Source of the DNA: Methylophilaceae bacterium 11
GTDB taxonomy: Bacteria > Pseudomonadota > Gammaproteobacteria > Burkholderiales > Methylophilaceae
Assembly (NCBI GenBank): GCA_000525025.1
Contig: JCKJ01000001.1
Coordinates: 2,046,001 to 2,110,000, forward strand
Direction: 5' to 3'
Length of the DNA stretch: 64,000 bases
Positions 9,110-18,364 of the stretch are shown one piece after another (the first letter of the stretch is position 1; each line of letters opens with the position of its first letter). The notes below the pieces were generated by a model. That model ran no database searches, was not told the DNA's origin, and saw only the letters and a program-made list of their open reading frames with translations. Both the position numbers and the translations under genes were made by a program.

Positions 9110-12100
9110 CTATTGTTTATTCGGGTCAAACTGCCAATTCAAGCTAAACCAGACAGCTCTTGGAGTACTTGGTGCAATAAAATTTGTGCTAAGCCAATCA
9201 CCTGAATTATGGTTATATCCACTTACCCCAACAGCACCGTTGATACTTGGAGAAAATGGATTGCTACCCAAGCGGCCAGCAGTGAAATACTCTTTATCAA
9301 ATAGGTTTGTTACCTGCATACTAGCTGTCCACTCGCTATTAAATTTGTAGCTGGTCTGAAAGTTAAAGGTGGCATAACCCGGCACTTTTCCTGGATTAGT
9401 TGTGGGTTGCCGTGATGCTATGACGACACCTATATTAGGGTCTAAATATTCAATGGTTTTTGTCACGCCCACTTTATGTTTATTATTTTCATTGCCTCGC
9501 ACAAAGCTTTCGCTATGCATCACTGCACTTAAACCAACCTGCCATTTTGAAGTAACTTCATAACTGATATTGGCATTTAGATTATGCAAAGATATGCCCG
9601 GCATACGATTACCTTTTTCAACTTCAATGACATTCATCCCAAAAGGCACTATAAACTTAGCACTGCTGTTGTCTTCACTTAACATCAAGAAGTTGCTTTG
9701 AAATGTGGCGTCTGTCAGTCCGTAATTGATACCAAACCCCCATTTATCTTTTCTACCCGATAAGCCAGCTTCGATACCACGGCGTCGCGTTTTGCCGATT
9801 GTGTCAAAAAATCCTGACCCACCCCCAGCCGTTACGAAATAAATATCATCTTTTAGATCGGTTTGATAAGCACCCAAATTCCACTGTATAGCTTCAGCAC
9901 CTAAAAGATTATTTAACGTTCCACGCATACCAATATCGTAAGTAGTGGCTCTAATTTGAGGTAAATAGGGATCACCAGATAAGGCAGTGGGTAACGAACA
10001 TTGGCGATTTTCAGCAACGCTCTTAGGCTCCTGATAAGTTCCACCTTGACCATCACTTAAAAGAGGACCAGATGGTGTTCTATCCAATGCGCATCCCAAT
10101 TCAATTGCGCTTGGAGTACGCGTACCTTTCGACCAGTTTGCAAATAAATTTAAATTCTCTTTAGCTTGCCATGTGGCTCCCAACGATGGATTAAACGAGT
10201 AATAACTGAATTTCTCGGTTTCCGCTGGGTCAAGCACTCTTCTTAAATTAAGCGGGCGATAGCCTAGTGGAATACCCGCACAATCTTCCATCGTCACAAC
10301 CCCATCCCTATTGGTATCCCCGCACACGTTATATCTATCTGGCTCTGAGATAATCTCACCAACACCCAAATTTAAAAAGCCGCTTCTGGCAGCAATTTTG
10401 TTTTTGGTGCGGGTCTGGTTATAACGACCAGACGCACTAAAGTTCCACGCTTCGCTGGGTGTCCAAGTCTCGCTAAAGTAAATACTTTTGGTGATGTTGG
10501 TGCCTTCAAAATCATTGTTTTTGTAACCGACAAATGCAGTGGCAAATTGTGGATGCGCTTGTGCTGGATCTAAATAGGCTCTTCTATTCGCATCTAAAAA
10601 GCCCAATTTTTGCTCATTCGTATATTCAGCACTGGCAGAATCAATTGAAGCGCCCACCATAAATTTATGATGCTCAAAATTCCAGTTAAGTTGTACAGAG
10701 GCACCATCAGTGATTTGGTCAATTTGATTATCTGTGAATAAAGCCGTTGGTGTGCCTTCTACCACACCTGGCTGATTTAATTCAAATCCATCTACCAATA
10801 TTGGTGCAAAGGTATCTGGGTCATAGCGCTCCAAAGGATTGGAATTAAAATTTGAGGCATCGCATGCTGCCATGTTAAGCGGTGTTAAAACCATTACATA
10901 ATTTTTGATGACAGCATTCGTATTGGGGTCTCTAGTAAAAAAATAATTTGACTCGTCATACACAATTCCACCCGCGCTGTAGGGGGTAAATATTGTTCCA
11001 AATGAGCTATCAAAAGAATTCTCATTAAAAAAGTTGGGGTCATTTGGCCCGTTTAGAGGTGGCGGCGTATTACCTCGTGTGTAAGCATTAAATTCCCTAA
11101 AGTTTTTATTCTGTTCGTAAATATAGCGAAATGCCGTCAACACGTCTTCTGGTAGTTCAGAATTAATTAAGTTGGTGTAATTATTAATATCTAGCGTACC
11201 GTTATTAAAGTCTTGCGCTAAATTGGTATTTGAAAAATCAACGTTATTACCCTGCCCTGTATTTGTGTACACCACCGGTAACACAAGGTAATCTGGCACC
11301 CCGTAGCGATTGGCTTGGCTACCTGGTCCATATGCATTTGCACTATCACTAACCCTATATAAACAAGTGTATTGTTCTGATGGATCTAATAAACGTCTAG
11401 CTACTAACCCCCCATCATAATCTCGCATCACATCTGCACCCACTTGATGGCGTTTACTATTACGGCGGTACACCTGCCCTGTGACAGTAAAGTTATCATT
11501 GACGAAATAATTACTGCTTAGTTGAAACTGTTGCAACCTGTTTTTAGTGGTGTCCGGACTCGTGAATACACTTGAGGGGTCTCTCGCATATTCCTCACTG
11601 GGTAGTAATCCATTACCCGTTAAATCTGTTCCCACAATCAGCGTACTCAAACTCAGATCTAACTTGTCTCCTCTGTAACTCGCTTTACCAAAGAACTGGT
11701 TCACCTTGCTTGGTGAGTTATCACGCCAACCATCTTCCAGAAAGAAGTTACCTGCACCAAATAAAGCCACTGTACCGTTGTTCCAACCACCTTCTACTTG
11801 CAGTTGTTTACGGTTGAATGACCCGTATAAAACTTCTGCATCGACGCCTTCGTAATTAAAACCATCTTTGGTTTTAACTGTAAATGCGCCACCTAATGTA
11901 TTTAAACCGAAGATAGGATTAGAACCTGGGAATACATCGACACTGGCTAAGGCGTTCATGGGGATCATGTCCCAGTTCACCACATCACCGAATGGCTCAT
12001 TCACTCGAATACCATCAAAGAAAACACTTAATCCTTGTGGTGTGCCGATTTGCGGGCCTGCGGTAAAGCCTCTATAGGAGACGTCCATTTGAAAGGGATT

Positions 12101-12679
12101 GCCTTGATAGTCATTGACGGTGACTGACTGGAGCTTTTTGTTCATTAAGTCAGTGATGCTTAATGAGTGAGAGTCTTTGATCTCTTTAGCAGTGATGCTT
12201 TGTACGTTGCCGGGAATTTGGTCTTTGGTTAACCCTAATCCAGGTAAGGGACCTATCTCGTAGAAGCGTTTGGCACGGACTTGGATTTCGTCTAGCTGTA
12301 TCGTCTCTGCTTTTTTCTCCTGATTAATTGCACCTTTGCGTTTAATGGCGTAGCCGCCCTTACCATCTGGCTGCGCTTCTAGCCCACTGCCTTGTAGCAA
12401 AGTCTCAAAACCTTGTTGGGTGGTATAGCTTCCTTTTAAACCGTTTGTCGATTTATTGAGTGCTAAATCAGGGTCAAATACTAAATCGACGCCACTTTGC
12501 TGCGCATATTGATTCAGCCTTTGGCTGAGCGTACCTGCCGGTATTTGGTATGGTTTAGCTTGTTGTAGCGATTGATAGGATTTTTTAAGTTCAGCCTCGG
12601 GCAAACCTGTTTCTGCTGTGGCAGCCTGCATAGAAAACAATGCTGTTAAGGCAGTGAGCGTAGAGAGTGATTTATACAT
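9110..12679 (-). CDS. TonB-dependent receptor with STN domain (module 2)
   Basis: 1189 aa from ATG 12679, chosen because the signal peptide MYKSLSTLTALTALFSMQA starts there and GAAAGAAAAA lies upstream; the frame stays open to 12730. Layout equals that of the receptor at 3334: signal peptide, STN domain near 40-105, plug (PGNVQSITAKEIKD, FGDVVNWDMIPMNALA) and an outsized barrel. Plug and C-terminal barrel are close to receptor 1 while the extracellular insertions diverge, so the pair arose by duplication and the outer loops have since changed. A cysteine-bracketed EF-hand-like loop sits at residues 788-799. The last residues are FDPNKQ rather than a terminal aromatic. Its own fecI-fecR pair lies 226 bp upstream. 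Confidence 0.92.
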   Translation of the reverse strand: MYKSLSTLTALTALFSMQAATAETGLPEAELKKSYQSLQQAKPYQIPAGTLSQRLNQYAQQSGVDLVFDPDLALNKSTNGLKGSYTTQQGFETLLQGSGLEAQPDGKGGYAIKRKGAINQEKKAETIQLDEIQVRAKRFYEIGPLPGLGLTKDQIPGNVQSITAKEIKDSHSLSITDLMNKKLQSVTVNDYQGNPFQMDVSYRGFTAGPQIGTPQGLSVFFDGIRVNEPFGDVVNWDMIPMNALASVDVFPGSNPIFGLNTLGGAFTVKTKDGFNYEGVDAEVLYGSFNRKQLQVEGGWNNGTVALFGAGNFFLEDGWRDNSPSKVNQFFGKASYRGDKLDLSLSTLIVGTDLTGNGLLPSEEYARDPSSVFTSPDTTKNRLQQFQLSSNYFVNDNFTVTGQVYRRNSKRHQVGADVMRDYDGGLVARRLLDPSEQYTCLYRVSDSANAYGPGSQANRYGVPDYLVLPVVYTNTGQGNNVDFSNTNLAQDFNNGTLDINNYTNLINSELPEDVLTAFRYIYEQNKNFREFNAYTRGNTPPPLNGPNDPNFFNENSFDSSFGTIFTPYSAGGIVYDESNYFFTRDPNTNAVIKNYVMVLTPLNMAACDASNFNSNPLERYDPDTFAPILVDGFELNQPGVVEGTPTALFTDNQIDQITDGASVQLNWNFEHHKFMVGASIDSASAEYTNEQKLGFLDANRRAYLDPAQAHPQFATAFVGYKNNDFEGTNITKSIYFSETWTPSEAWNFSASGRYNQTRTKNKIAARSGFLNLGVGEIISEPDRYNVCGDTNRDGVVTMEDCAGIPLGYRPLNLRRVLDPAETEKFSYYSFNPSLGATWQAKENLNLFANWSKGTRTPSAIELGCALDRTPSGPLLSDGQGGTYQEPKSVAENRQCSLPTALSGDPYLPQIRATTYDIGMRGTLNNLLGAEAIQWNLGAYQTDLKDDIYFVTAGGGSGFFDTIGKTRRRGIEAGLSGRKDKWGFGINYGLTDATFQSNFLMLSEDNSSAKFIVPFGMNVIEVEKGNRMPGISLHNLNANISYEVTSKWQVGLSAVMHSESFVRGNENNKHKVGVTKTIEYLDPNIGVVIASRQPTTNPGKVPGYATFNFQTSYKFNSEWTASMQVTNLFDKEYFTAGRLGSNPFSPSINGAVGVSGYNHNSGDWLSTNFIAPSTPRAVWFSLNWQFDPNKQ
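10280..10324 (-). other. EF-hand-like metal loop in receptor 2, cysteine-bracketed
   Basis: Codes for C-G-DTNRDGVVTMED-C. D, N, D, T and D occupy positions 1, 3, 5, 9 and 12, with G at 6 and V at 8. Cysteine spacing is identical to receptor 1, although the loop residues themselves differ, which argues that the bracketed loop is conserved for function. Confidence 0.65.
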
Positions 12680-12905
12680 GCGTTTTTCTTTCGCCAAATA
12701 ATGGTGGTATTGATTACCTTGACGAAGCAAAAACAGAAACAGACAGTGCCTAAATAATAAATTTTAACTTTGAACGTATTTAAATATCAGGCCCAAAGAC
12801 ATGATTCATCTATTGATGAAATAAAACGATGACATTACTTGAGAGAACGTACATTTGCACACGGTTAGTTTTGTCGCAGACACATATAAGCACCAAGTAT
12901 GTAAG

Positions 12906-13943
12906 TCATTGTTTGCGTGTTAATTTACGCGGATGCACTACAATGCCTTGTGCTTCTTGGGTTACTTGTATAGGTAAACGATTGGCAAGCAACTCCAAGC
13001 TACGGTTGACATTATCCGCAGGAAACACGCCGGACACTCTTAATTGCGCTACCTGTGGTATTAAGGTGATTGGTATAGGTGAATAGCGTTGTAGCTGCTG
13101 AATAACGCTTATCAGCGGCGCATTATCGAATAAAAGTTTGCCAGAAACCCAAGCATTCATTTGACTCACATCTACCGATTGTTTGGGTGAGACGTTTTGC
13201 GGTGTGATCTCTATAGATTCACCAGCGGAAACAACGACACAATGTGCAGAATTCAGCTGATACCAACGTTGCAGATTGCACGCTTTAACTTGTGACTCTA
13301 ATACGGCCACTTGCGTTTTAGTACGCTGCTCGTTTTTGCGATACACCGAGAATTGCGTACCCAACGCTTGTGCAGTGCCATCGGCCGTACTCACAACTAG
13401 CGGACGGCCAGTATCTTTTGCCACTTGTATAAATAACTCGCCATGCTCCAGCACAATTTCGCGCTGATGCGCACTATAGAGAATGTTAACCACGGTATCG
13501 GTATTGATGACCAACTTACTATGATCGGGTAAATCAATCGTTTTTTGCTGGCCTATAGGCGTTTGATATTGTGCAACCCATGTAGGTTTTATTTGCTGCG
13601 TGTGGTACACCAGCGCAGCACTCAGCCCAACCACTAGCATAGCTGCAATAGACTTTGCTGCTTTCCTGGCAGATTTTTTCTTCTTCAAAAATTCTGTCGC
13701 TGCTAAATTAGATTCAATGAGCGGTTTCGCCTCGGCTATGGTCTCTACATTAAATTGCTGCCACATCGATTGCACGCGCTGATAAGCTATTGCATGCGCC
13801 GCATTACTTGCCAACCAAGTCTCAAACGCCGATTGTACGGCAGCAAACTCATCCGCAGCCGCATCATGCAACTGCATATGCCACTGAATAGCCTGCTCTA
13901 CAATGGCCGTATCAGTGGAGTAGGATTGGTGCAGAGAGGTCAT
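12906..13943 (-). CDS. FecR family regulator (module 2)
   Basis: 345 aa. N-terminal sigma-interacting region (EQAIQWHMQLHDAA), a transmembrane helix near residues 98-115 (SIAAMLVVGLSAALVYH), a periplasmic FecR domain (GELFIQVAKDTGRPLVV), and a C-terminal STN-like repeat (GVFPADNVNRSLELLANRLP). It begins three bases after the stop codon of its fecI, so the two are co-transcribed and probably translationally linked. The receptor follows after 226 bp, enough for a separate sigma-dependent promoter. A short cysteine-containing insertion (KACNLQRW...SAHCVV) in the FecR domain is absent from the module-1 paralogue and could form a periplasmic disulfide. Confidence 0.9.
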   Translation of the reverse strand: MTSLHQSYSTDTAIVEQAIQWHMQLHDAAADEFAAVQSAFETWLASNAAHAIAYQRVQSMWQQFNVETIAEAKPLIESNLAATEFLKKKKSARKAAKSIAAMLVVGLSAALVYHTQQIKPTWVAQYQTPIGQQKTIDLPDHSKLVINTDTVVNILYSAHQREIVLEHGELFIQVAKDTGRPLVVSTADGTAQALGTQFSVYRKNEQRTKTQVAVLESQVKACNLQRWYQLNSAHCVVVSAGESIEITPQNVSPKQSVDVSQMNAWVSGKLLFDNAPLISVIQQLQRYSPIPITLIPQVAQLRVSGVFPADNVNRSLELLANRLPIQVTQEAQGIVVHPRKLTRKQ

Positions 13944-13946
13944 TGA

Positions 13947-14453
13947 TTAATTTGCATAAGCAATTTGGTAGCAGTGCATCATTGCACGTGCTATATATTG
14001 TTTAACCATACTGGCAGATACCCCAAGAATGTCGGCAATTTCAGCATGCGTTAGCCCATCTAATCGATACAAAATAAAAGCACGTGCGGCTTTAGTTGGC
14101 AGCCCCTCCAGCATCACGATGATCTGGTTTAAGATATCAATCGCCTCTTGGATTTGCTGAGGAGATGCAGCAAAATCCGGCTGTGCATCAAACAACATGG
14201 CCAAATACGCTTGCTCCAGCTTTTGTTTACGGCGGCTATCAATCAGTAAATGCGTTGCTATCGTTGTTAAATAAGCACGTGGCTCAATAATCGTAGTTAA
14301 ATCAATGGCATTCAATTGCTGCTTATGCAGTAGCTTGGTAAATACATCTTGCGTTAAATCAGCTGCTTCAAAGGCTGACCCCAGTTTTTTACACAACCAA
14401 TGCTGCAGCCAGCGATTGTGATTTACATAAAAAACTGCAGCCATATTTTGCAT
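13947..14453 (-). CDS. ECF sigma factor, FecI-like (module 2)
   Basis: 168 aa ECF sigma factor. Region 2 is visible as EAADLTQDVFTKLLH and PRAYLTTIATHLLID, and region 4 as LPTKAARAFILYRLDGLTHAEIADI followed by SASMVKQY. Its region 2 (DLTQDVF) is closer to classical FecI/PvdS-type factors than the module-1 sigma factor is. First gene of the sigma-fecR pair driving the second receptor. The 209 bp upstream up to waaP hold no recognisable gene; autoregulation or Fur control is typical for such factors, but I see no convincing Fur box. Confidence 0.92.
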   Translation of the reverse strand: MQNMAAVFYVNHNRWLQHWLCKKLGSAFEAADLTQDVFTKLLHKQQLNAIDLTTIIEPRAYLTTIATHLLIDSRRKQKLEQAYLAMLFDAQPDFAASPQQIQEAIDILNQIIVMLEGLPTKAARAFILYRLDGLTHAEIADILGVSASMVKQYIARAMMHCYQIAYAN

Positions 14454-14662
14454 AATCTAACGCTACCTGACGAACCAAAAAAGTATTTACAGTGATTACT
14501 AGCAATTTTTATGCTTTGCATTACACGCAATAACTCATTGATTTGCATAGAGGCCGCAAACAGCGTGGCTGTTTATAGCCAGCTCTGGGCTGATTACAAC
14601 CAGTTGGATTGATTATTTAGGGAGAATACTTTTCGGTAGCGGCGTTAAACACTAGGTCAGAT

Positions 14663-15478
14663 TTATTTAATGGCCTGTTTTTCTAGTGCTAACCGTTTCT
14701 GAAATTTTTCACTGTTAAATTTGGCATAGAGCTTTTGTGCACGTGCACAGACTTGCTGCCAGAACGCTTCATTTTGTGGCAAATAGTGCTGTTTAAATAG
14801 TGCAATATCATCAGCATCCAAACCACACGCCATCGCTGAAAAATATAAACCGGCGATGTCTTTCATGACCGCTGTACCTTTTGTTGATTGCTGTTGCAAC
14901 ATGCGATGCAAATCAATGAGATACAGCTTAACCATGCCTTGCTTTAGCTCTGCCTGTTTCAATACAAAATGACACAGATAAAAATCACGGTGGCACATAC
15001 CCACTTGATGTAACTTTGCCGCCAGTTCAGCCACGGCAATTATGAGCTTCTGTTTAAACGCTGCATCCGGAGAATTGTTCACCCAATCGGCACACACCTC
15101 TTCCAACGAGACAATATCACCCAAATCTTCCGTCATCACAAACGATTGCAAGCTTGCAGGATTACGTCCGCGCTGACCATACGCAACCAATGGTGTGGTC
15201 GGAATACCTAGCTGCGTCAGCTGTTGAATCGCATTCACTTCTGTCATCGCCCCCAGAATAGGCTTTTTGAAGGTCACTAGATTTTTAATGATCTCAGCCC
15301 AGCCAACGCCAAAGTGCTGCTTAACAAAATAGGAGTGCTCGCCCAACTTGATTTGAATGGTTCTGCGCCCTTTGACATCGCGAAACGCTTTGCCCTGCAA
15401 CTGCATCATCGCGGCAAACGTATTCTTACGATTCAACCAACTACGGATGGATACGGGAACGTGGAGTAACTCTTTCAT
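14663..15478 (-). CDS. waaP: LPS core heptose(I) kinase WaaP/RfaP
   Basis: 271 aa, the usual WaaP length. It phosphorylates heptose I of the LPS inner core using ATP at the cytoplasmic face, giving the negative charges that divalent cations bridge. Seen in sequence: N-lobe lysine in YFVKQHFG, hinge region FVMTEDLGD, catalytic loop CHRDFYLCHFVL, and metal motif LYLIDLHR. The ATG overlaps the waaG stop codon by four bases (ATGA), so the pair is translationally coupled. It differs from the InaA-like kinase at 1546, which lacks the intact HRD. Confidence 0.93.
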   Translation of the reverse strand: MKELLHVPVSIRSWLNRKNTFAAMMQLQGKAFRDVKGRRTIQIKLGEHSYFVKQHFGVGWAEIIKNLVTFKKPILGAMTEVNAIQQLTQLGIPTTPLVAYGQRGRNPASLQSFVMTEDLGDIVSLEEVCADWVNNSPDAAFKQKLIIAVAELAAKLHQVGMCHRDFYLCHFVLKQAELKQGMVKLYLIDLHRMLQQQSTKGTAVMKDIAGLYFSAMACGLDADDIALFKQHYLPQNEAFWQQVCARAQKLYAKFNSEKFQKRLALEKQAIK

Positions 15479-16611
15479 GCGTGTGTCTGCTCTGCTAACC
15501 GGATCAATATCTTAGCCTCTGCGCTACCATCATTGGCCCGCATAATCTGCTGTGTATGGTTTAGACCATTGCTGCCCCACGCCGTTCGCTGTTCGGCGGT
15601 CGCGGTACACATGGCTAACCACTGCTGGTTAAATAGTGTCTGATCAAATGGCAGCGGACTGACTATTCCCGCATCAGCATCGGCGACATGATGCGCATAG
15701 CCACAACTTTCCGTCACCAACATGGGTGCACCACTGGCCATGCCCTCCAATATCACCAACCCTGTGTTTTCTCTATAGGCTGGGTGCACACAGACATCTG
15801 CCCCTTGCATCAACCAAGGGATATCCGAACGACCTTTTGAAATCACCACATGGGCTTGCAGGCCTAGTTTATTGACCATGGATTGAAACTGTTTAGGGTT
15901 ATCTTGCCCCACTGCAACTAGCTTGGTATGTTGCAGCAGCTCTGACGGCAGTGCAGCCATGGCTAAGATGGCGCGGTCCAAGCCTTTCATGGCAAAACCG
16001 GATCCCGTCAGTAAATACACAAAATCATTGTCTGCAAAACCAAAGGCGTCGCGTAAATGCTGGCGCATCTCGGCTTTGTCTTGCAACACAAAACGTTCTG
16101 GCGATAAGAATGGTGGAATGTAATGAAAGCGCTCACTTTGCGTGCCATACCATTGTTGAAAGTTTGGCTTCTCAGTCAATGAAACCGCCAATATTTCCGT
16201 ACTGACGTCTTGAGCAAACACTTCTTGCTCGCATTTAGCAAACCAGCGATAGCGCGGCGTGAGGCGGTACAGCCAATTGCGCTGCTGATGGGCACGCTCA
16301 ATAAAACAGGGATCCGCAGCAAAATGTGCATCCAAATTGGCCATACGGTTATAGCCAAACACAAAATCAAACTTTGCCGATTGAATGATGGCAAACGCCG
16401 CATCAATAAACTTTTGATAGCGCTGGAAATTGAACCAACCGGATTGTGGAAGCACATGCACCTTTATATTGGCTGGCACATCGCCTTGCCAACTGAGAGT
16501 GAACACCTCGACTTGATGCCCACGCTCTAATAGCTCGTTGGCTGTGCGCAGCATATCGCGCTGCATGCCACCAAAAGGGAAGTATTTAAAAATAATAAAC
16601 GCAAACTTCAT
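15475..16611 (-). CDS. waaG: LPS core glucosyltransferase WaaG-like (GT4)
   Basis: About 378 aa GT-B glycosyltransferase of family 4. The N-terminus FIIFKYFPFGGMQRDMLRTA is the hallmark of WaaG, which adds the first outer-core hexose to heptose II. Further blocks are HFAADPCF, YRLTPRYRWF, GSGFAMKGLDRA, and the nucleotide-sugar site HPAYRENTGLVILEG. The frame extends to 16686, but ATG 16611 gives the family N-terminus. It precedes waaP with a four-base overlap and is divergent from waaC, the two start codons lying only 28 bp apart. The sugar transferred may differ from the enterobacterial glucose. Confidence 0.9.
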   Translation of the reverse strand: MKFAFIIFKYFPFGGMQRDMLRTANELLERGHQVEVFTLSWQGDVPANIKVHVLPQSGWFNFQRYQKFIDAAFAIIQSAKFDFVFGYNRMANLDAHFAADPCFIERAHQQRNWLYRLTPRYRWFAKCEQEVFAQDVSTEILAVSLTEKPNFQQWYGTQSERFHYIPPFLSPERFVLQDKAEMRQHLRDAFGFADNDFVYLLTGSGFAMKGLDRAILAMAALPSELLQHTKLVAVGQDNPKQFQSMVNKLGLQAHVVISKGRSDIPWLMQGADVCVHPAYRENTGLVILEGMASGAPMLVTESCGYAHHVADADAGIVSPLPFDQTLFNQQWLAMCTATAEQRTAWGSNGLNHTQQIMRANDGSAEAKILIRLAEQTHA

Positions 16612-16639
16612 TTTTGGAATTGTATGCGAAAATACGCGG

Positions 16640-17626
16640 ATGAAACGCATTCTGCTGGTTAAAACATCCTCACTAGGCGACGTCATTCACAACTTACCAG
16701 TAGTCAATGACATCTTGCAACACAATCCCGAAGCCCAGATTGACTGGGTGGTGGAAGAAGGTTTTGCGGATATTCCGCGTCTGCATCCTCGTATCAATCA
16801 AGTGTGGGCTGTCGCCGTTCGACGCTGGCGCAAACAATTATTCAAAGGCGCCACTTGGCAGGAAATTCAATCATTTAAGCAAGCTATTGGTGCGCCACAT
16901 TATGATGCGGTGATTGATACACAGGGCCTCATCAAAAGCGCGCTCATCACAAAATTGGCAAGCGGCCCCAGTCACGGCTATGACAAATACTCTATTCGCG
17001 AACCTATGGCCAGTATGGCCTATCAACAGTCCTATAGCATTAGCTATCAACAACATGCCGTTGCGCGCAATCGCACTTTGGTCGCTCAGGCACTCGCTTA
17101 TCCAGTGCCTACCAACGCCCCAGACTATGGCATTCAAGCGAATGCTGCACAATTCCCAGTGAGTTTATCGCTACCCAAACAAGCGTTTGTGATTGGCTTA
17201 CATGGCACCAGCCGCGACAGCAAATTGTGGGCTATCGACAGATGGGTTGCACTGGGAAAGCAACTAGAAAACGAGGCGACCGCTTTAGTATTGCCTTGGG
17301 CTAGCCAAGCTGAAAAGCAACGCGCAGAACAAATTCAATCGTATCTGACACACGCCATGGTGTTGCCTAAGCTCAGCATCGGCCAATTGGCGACCATCAT
17401 CGTGCAGGCGCGCGCCGCGATTGGTGTGGATACCGGCTTATCCCATCTAGCCGCTGCATTAAACATTCCTACTGTTGCCATTTATACCGATACCAACCCA
17501 GCACTCACAGGCGTCATGGCGGGCGCGTTTGCACCAGCAATCAACCTAGGCAATATCGATGCCTCGCCCAGTGCAGATGACGTATACAACACATATCGCC
17601 AAATCATTGCATCATCAAGTCGGTAG
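16640..17626 (+). CDS. waaC: LPS heptosyltransferase I WaaC/RfaC
   Basis: About 328 aa GT9 enzyme that adds the first L-glycero-D-manno-heptose onto Kdo2-lipid A. The start ATG 16640 gives the family N-terminus MKRILLVKTSSLGDVIHNLP; the frame is open further upstream, across the divergent waaG start. Other family blocks are IDWVVEEGFADIP, DAVIDTQGLIKSALI, GLHGTSRDSKLW and the donor-binding AAIGVDTGLSHLAAAL. It is followed after 87 bp by grpE behind a heat-shock promoter, so it is probably transcribed separately from the chaperone genes. Confidence 0.92.
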   Translation: MKRILLVKTSSLGDVIHNLPVVNDILQHNPEAQIDWVVEEGFADIPRLHPRINQVWAVAVRRWRKQLFKGATWQEIQSFKQAIGAPHYDAVIDTQGLIKSALITKLASGPSHGYDKYSIREPMASMAYQQSYSISYQQHAVARNRTLVAQALAYPVPTNAPDYGIQANAAQFPVSLSLPKQAFVIGLHGTSRDSKLWAIDRWVALGKQLENEATALVLPWASQAEKQRAEQIQSYLTHAMVLPKLSIGQLATIIVQARAAIGVDTGLSHLAAALNIPTVAIYTDTNPALTGVMAGAFAPAINLGNIDASPSADDVYNTYRQIIASSSR

Positions 17627-17653
17627 TTCCGTTTAAAAAGTTTTCCATCAAGG

Positions 17654-17682
17654 CTTGAAACACCTCCGAATAACCCCACTTT
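17654..17682 (+). promoter_or_regulatory. Sigma-32 (RpoH) promoter of grpE
   Basis: CTTGAAA at 17654-17660 and CCCCACTTT at 17674-17682, with a 13-base spacer. This is close to the RpoH consensus CTTGAAA/CCCCATnT and lies 32 bp before grpE. The rpoH gene itself is at 34404. Confidence 0.8.
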
Positions 17683-17713
17683 AAAAAAGTGTTATTAATA
17701 TTCGGGGAACCAC

Positions 17714-18238
17714 ATGCAAGAAGATCAAACAACGCCAGAGAACATGGCCGATACACAGGCGCAATCCACCACAGAACAAGCGCCAAATCCAGAAGCTCAA
17801 ATTGCTGAACTTGAAAAAGCTTTAGAAGAAGCCAAAGCCCAGGTGTTATACATCAAAGCAGAAGGCGAAAACATTCGCCGCCGTGCGGGTGACGATATTG
17901 AGAAAGCGCGTAAATTTGCATTAGAAAAATTTAGCGGCGAGTTACTTGCAGTGAAAGATAGTTTAGACGCCGCATTAGCCATTGATAGTACAGATGTTGC
18001 CAGCTATAAAAATGGTGTGGATCTCACTGCCAAACAATTACTCAGCGTATTTGAAAAATTCAATATTGCAGAGATCAACCCAGTCAACGAGAAATTTGAC
18101 CCAAACAAACACCAAGCCATCAGCGCTGTGGATTCTGAATTAGAACCCAACACCGTAGTGAGCGTATTGCAAAAAGGCTATACGCTCAATGAACGCGTGT
18201 TGCGCCCGGCATTGGTGATGGTAGCCAAAGCAAAATAA
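17714..18238 (+). CDS. grpE: Nucleotide exchange factor GrpE
   Basis: 174 aa. The N-terminal half is a Gln/Ala/Glu-rich coiled coil ([21 protein letters not shown]), followed by the family signature region ([20 protein letters not shown]) and the C-terminal beta-wing ([19 protein letters not shown]). It releases ADP from DnaK in the refolding cycle. Gene order grpE-dnaK-dnaJ is standard for betaproteobacteria, and a near-consensus sigma-32 promoter lies just upstream. The 126-bp gap to dnaK contains a second, weaker heat-shock-like motif, CTTGAAA at 18259. Confidence 0.97.
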   Translation: MQEDQTTPENMADTQAQSTTEQAPNPEAQIAELEKALEEAKAQVLYIKAEGENIRRRAGDDIEKARKFALEKFSGELLAVKDSLDAALAIDSTDVASYKNGVDLTAKQLLSVFEKFNIAEINPVNEKFDPNKHQAISAVDSELEPNTVVSVLQKGYTLNERVLRPALVMVAKAK

Positions 18239-18364
18239 AACCCTTTTTTAATTAAGGGCTTGAAAACAAAAAAAACACCCTCACCTAGCAGTTAAGCAAA
18301 TAAGCCTTGTGTCACAAAATCAGACACAGCGCATGATAGAAATTGAATTGAAAAGGAATATGAA

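Noticed and set aside
12680-12905. Cobalamin riboswitch or Fur box upstream of receptor 2
   Set aside because: No B12-box-like segment and no convincing Fur palindrome could be found by eye in the 226-bp gap.
18241-18258. Terminator between grpE and dnaK
   Set aside because: CCCTT/AAGGG is only a five-base stem, with the T-run in the loop rather than after it.
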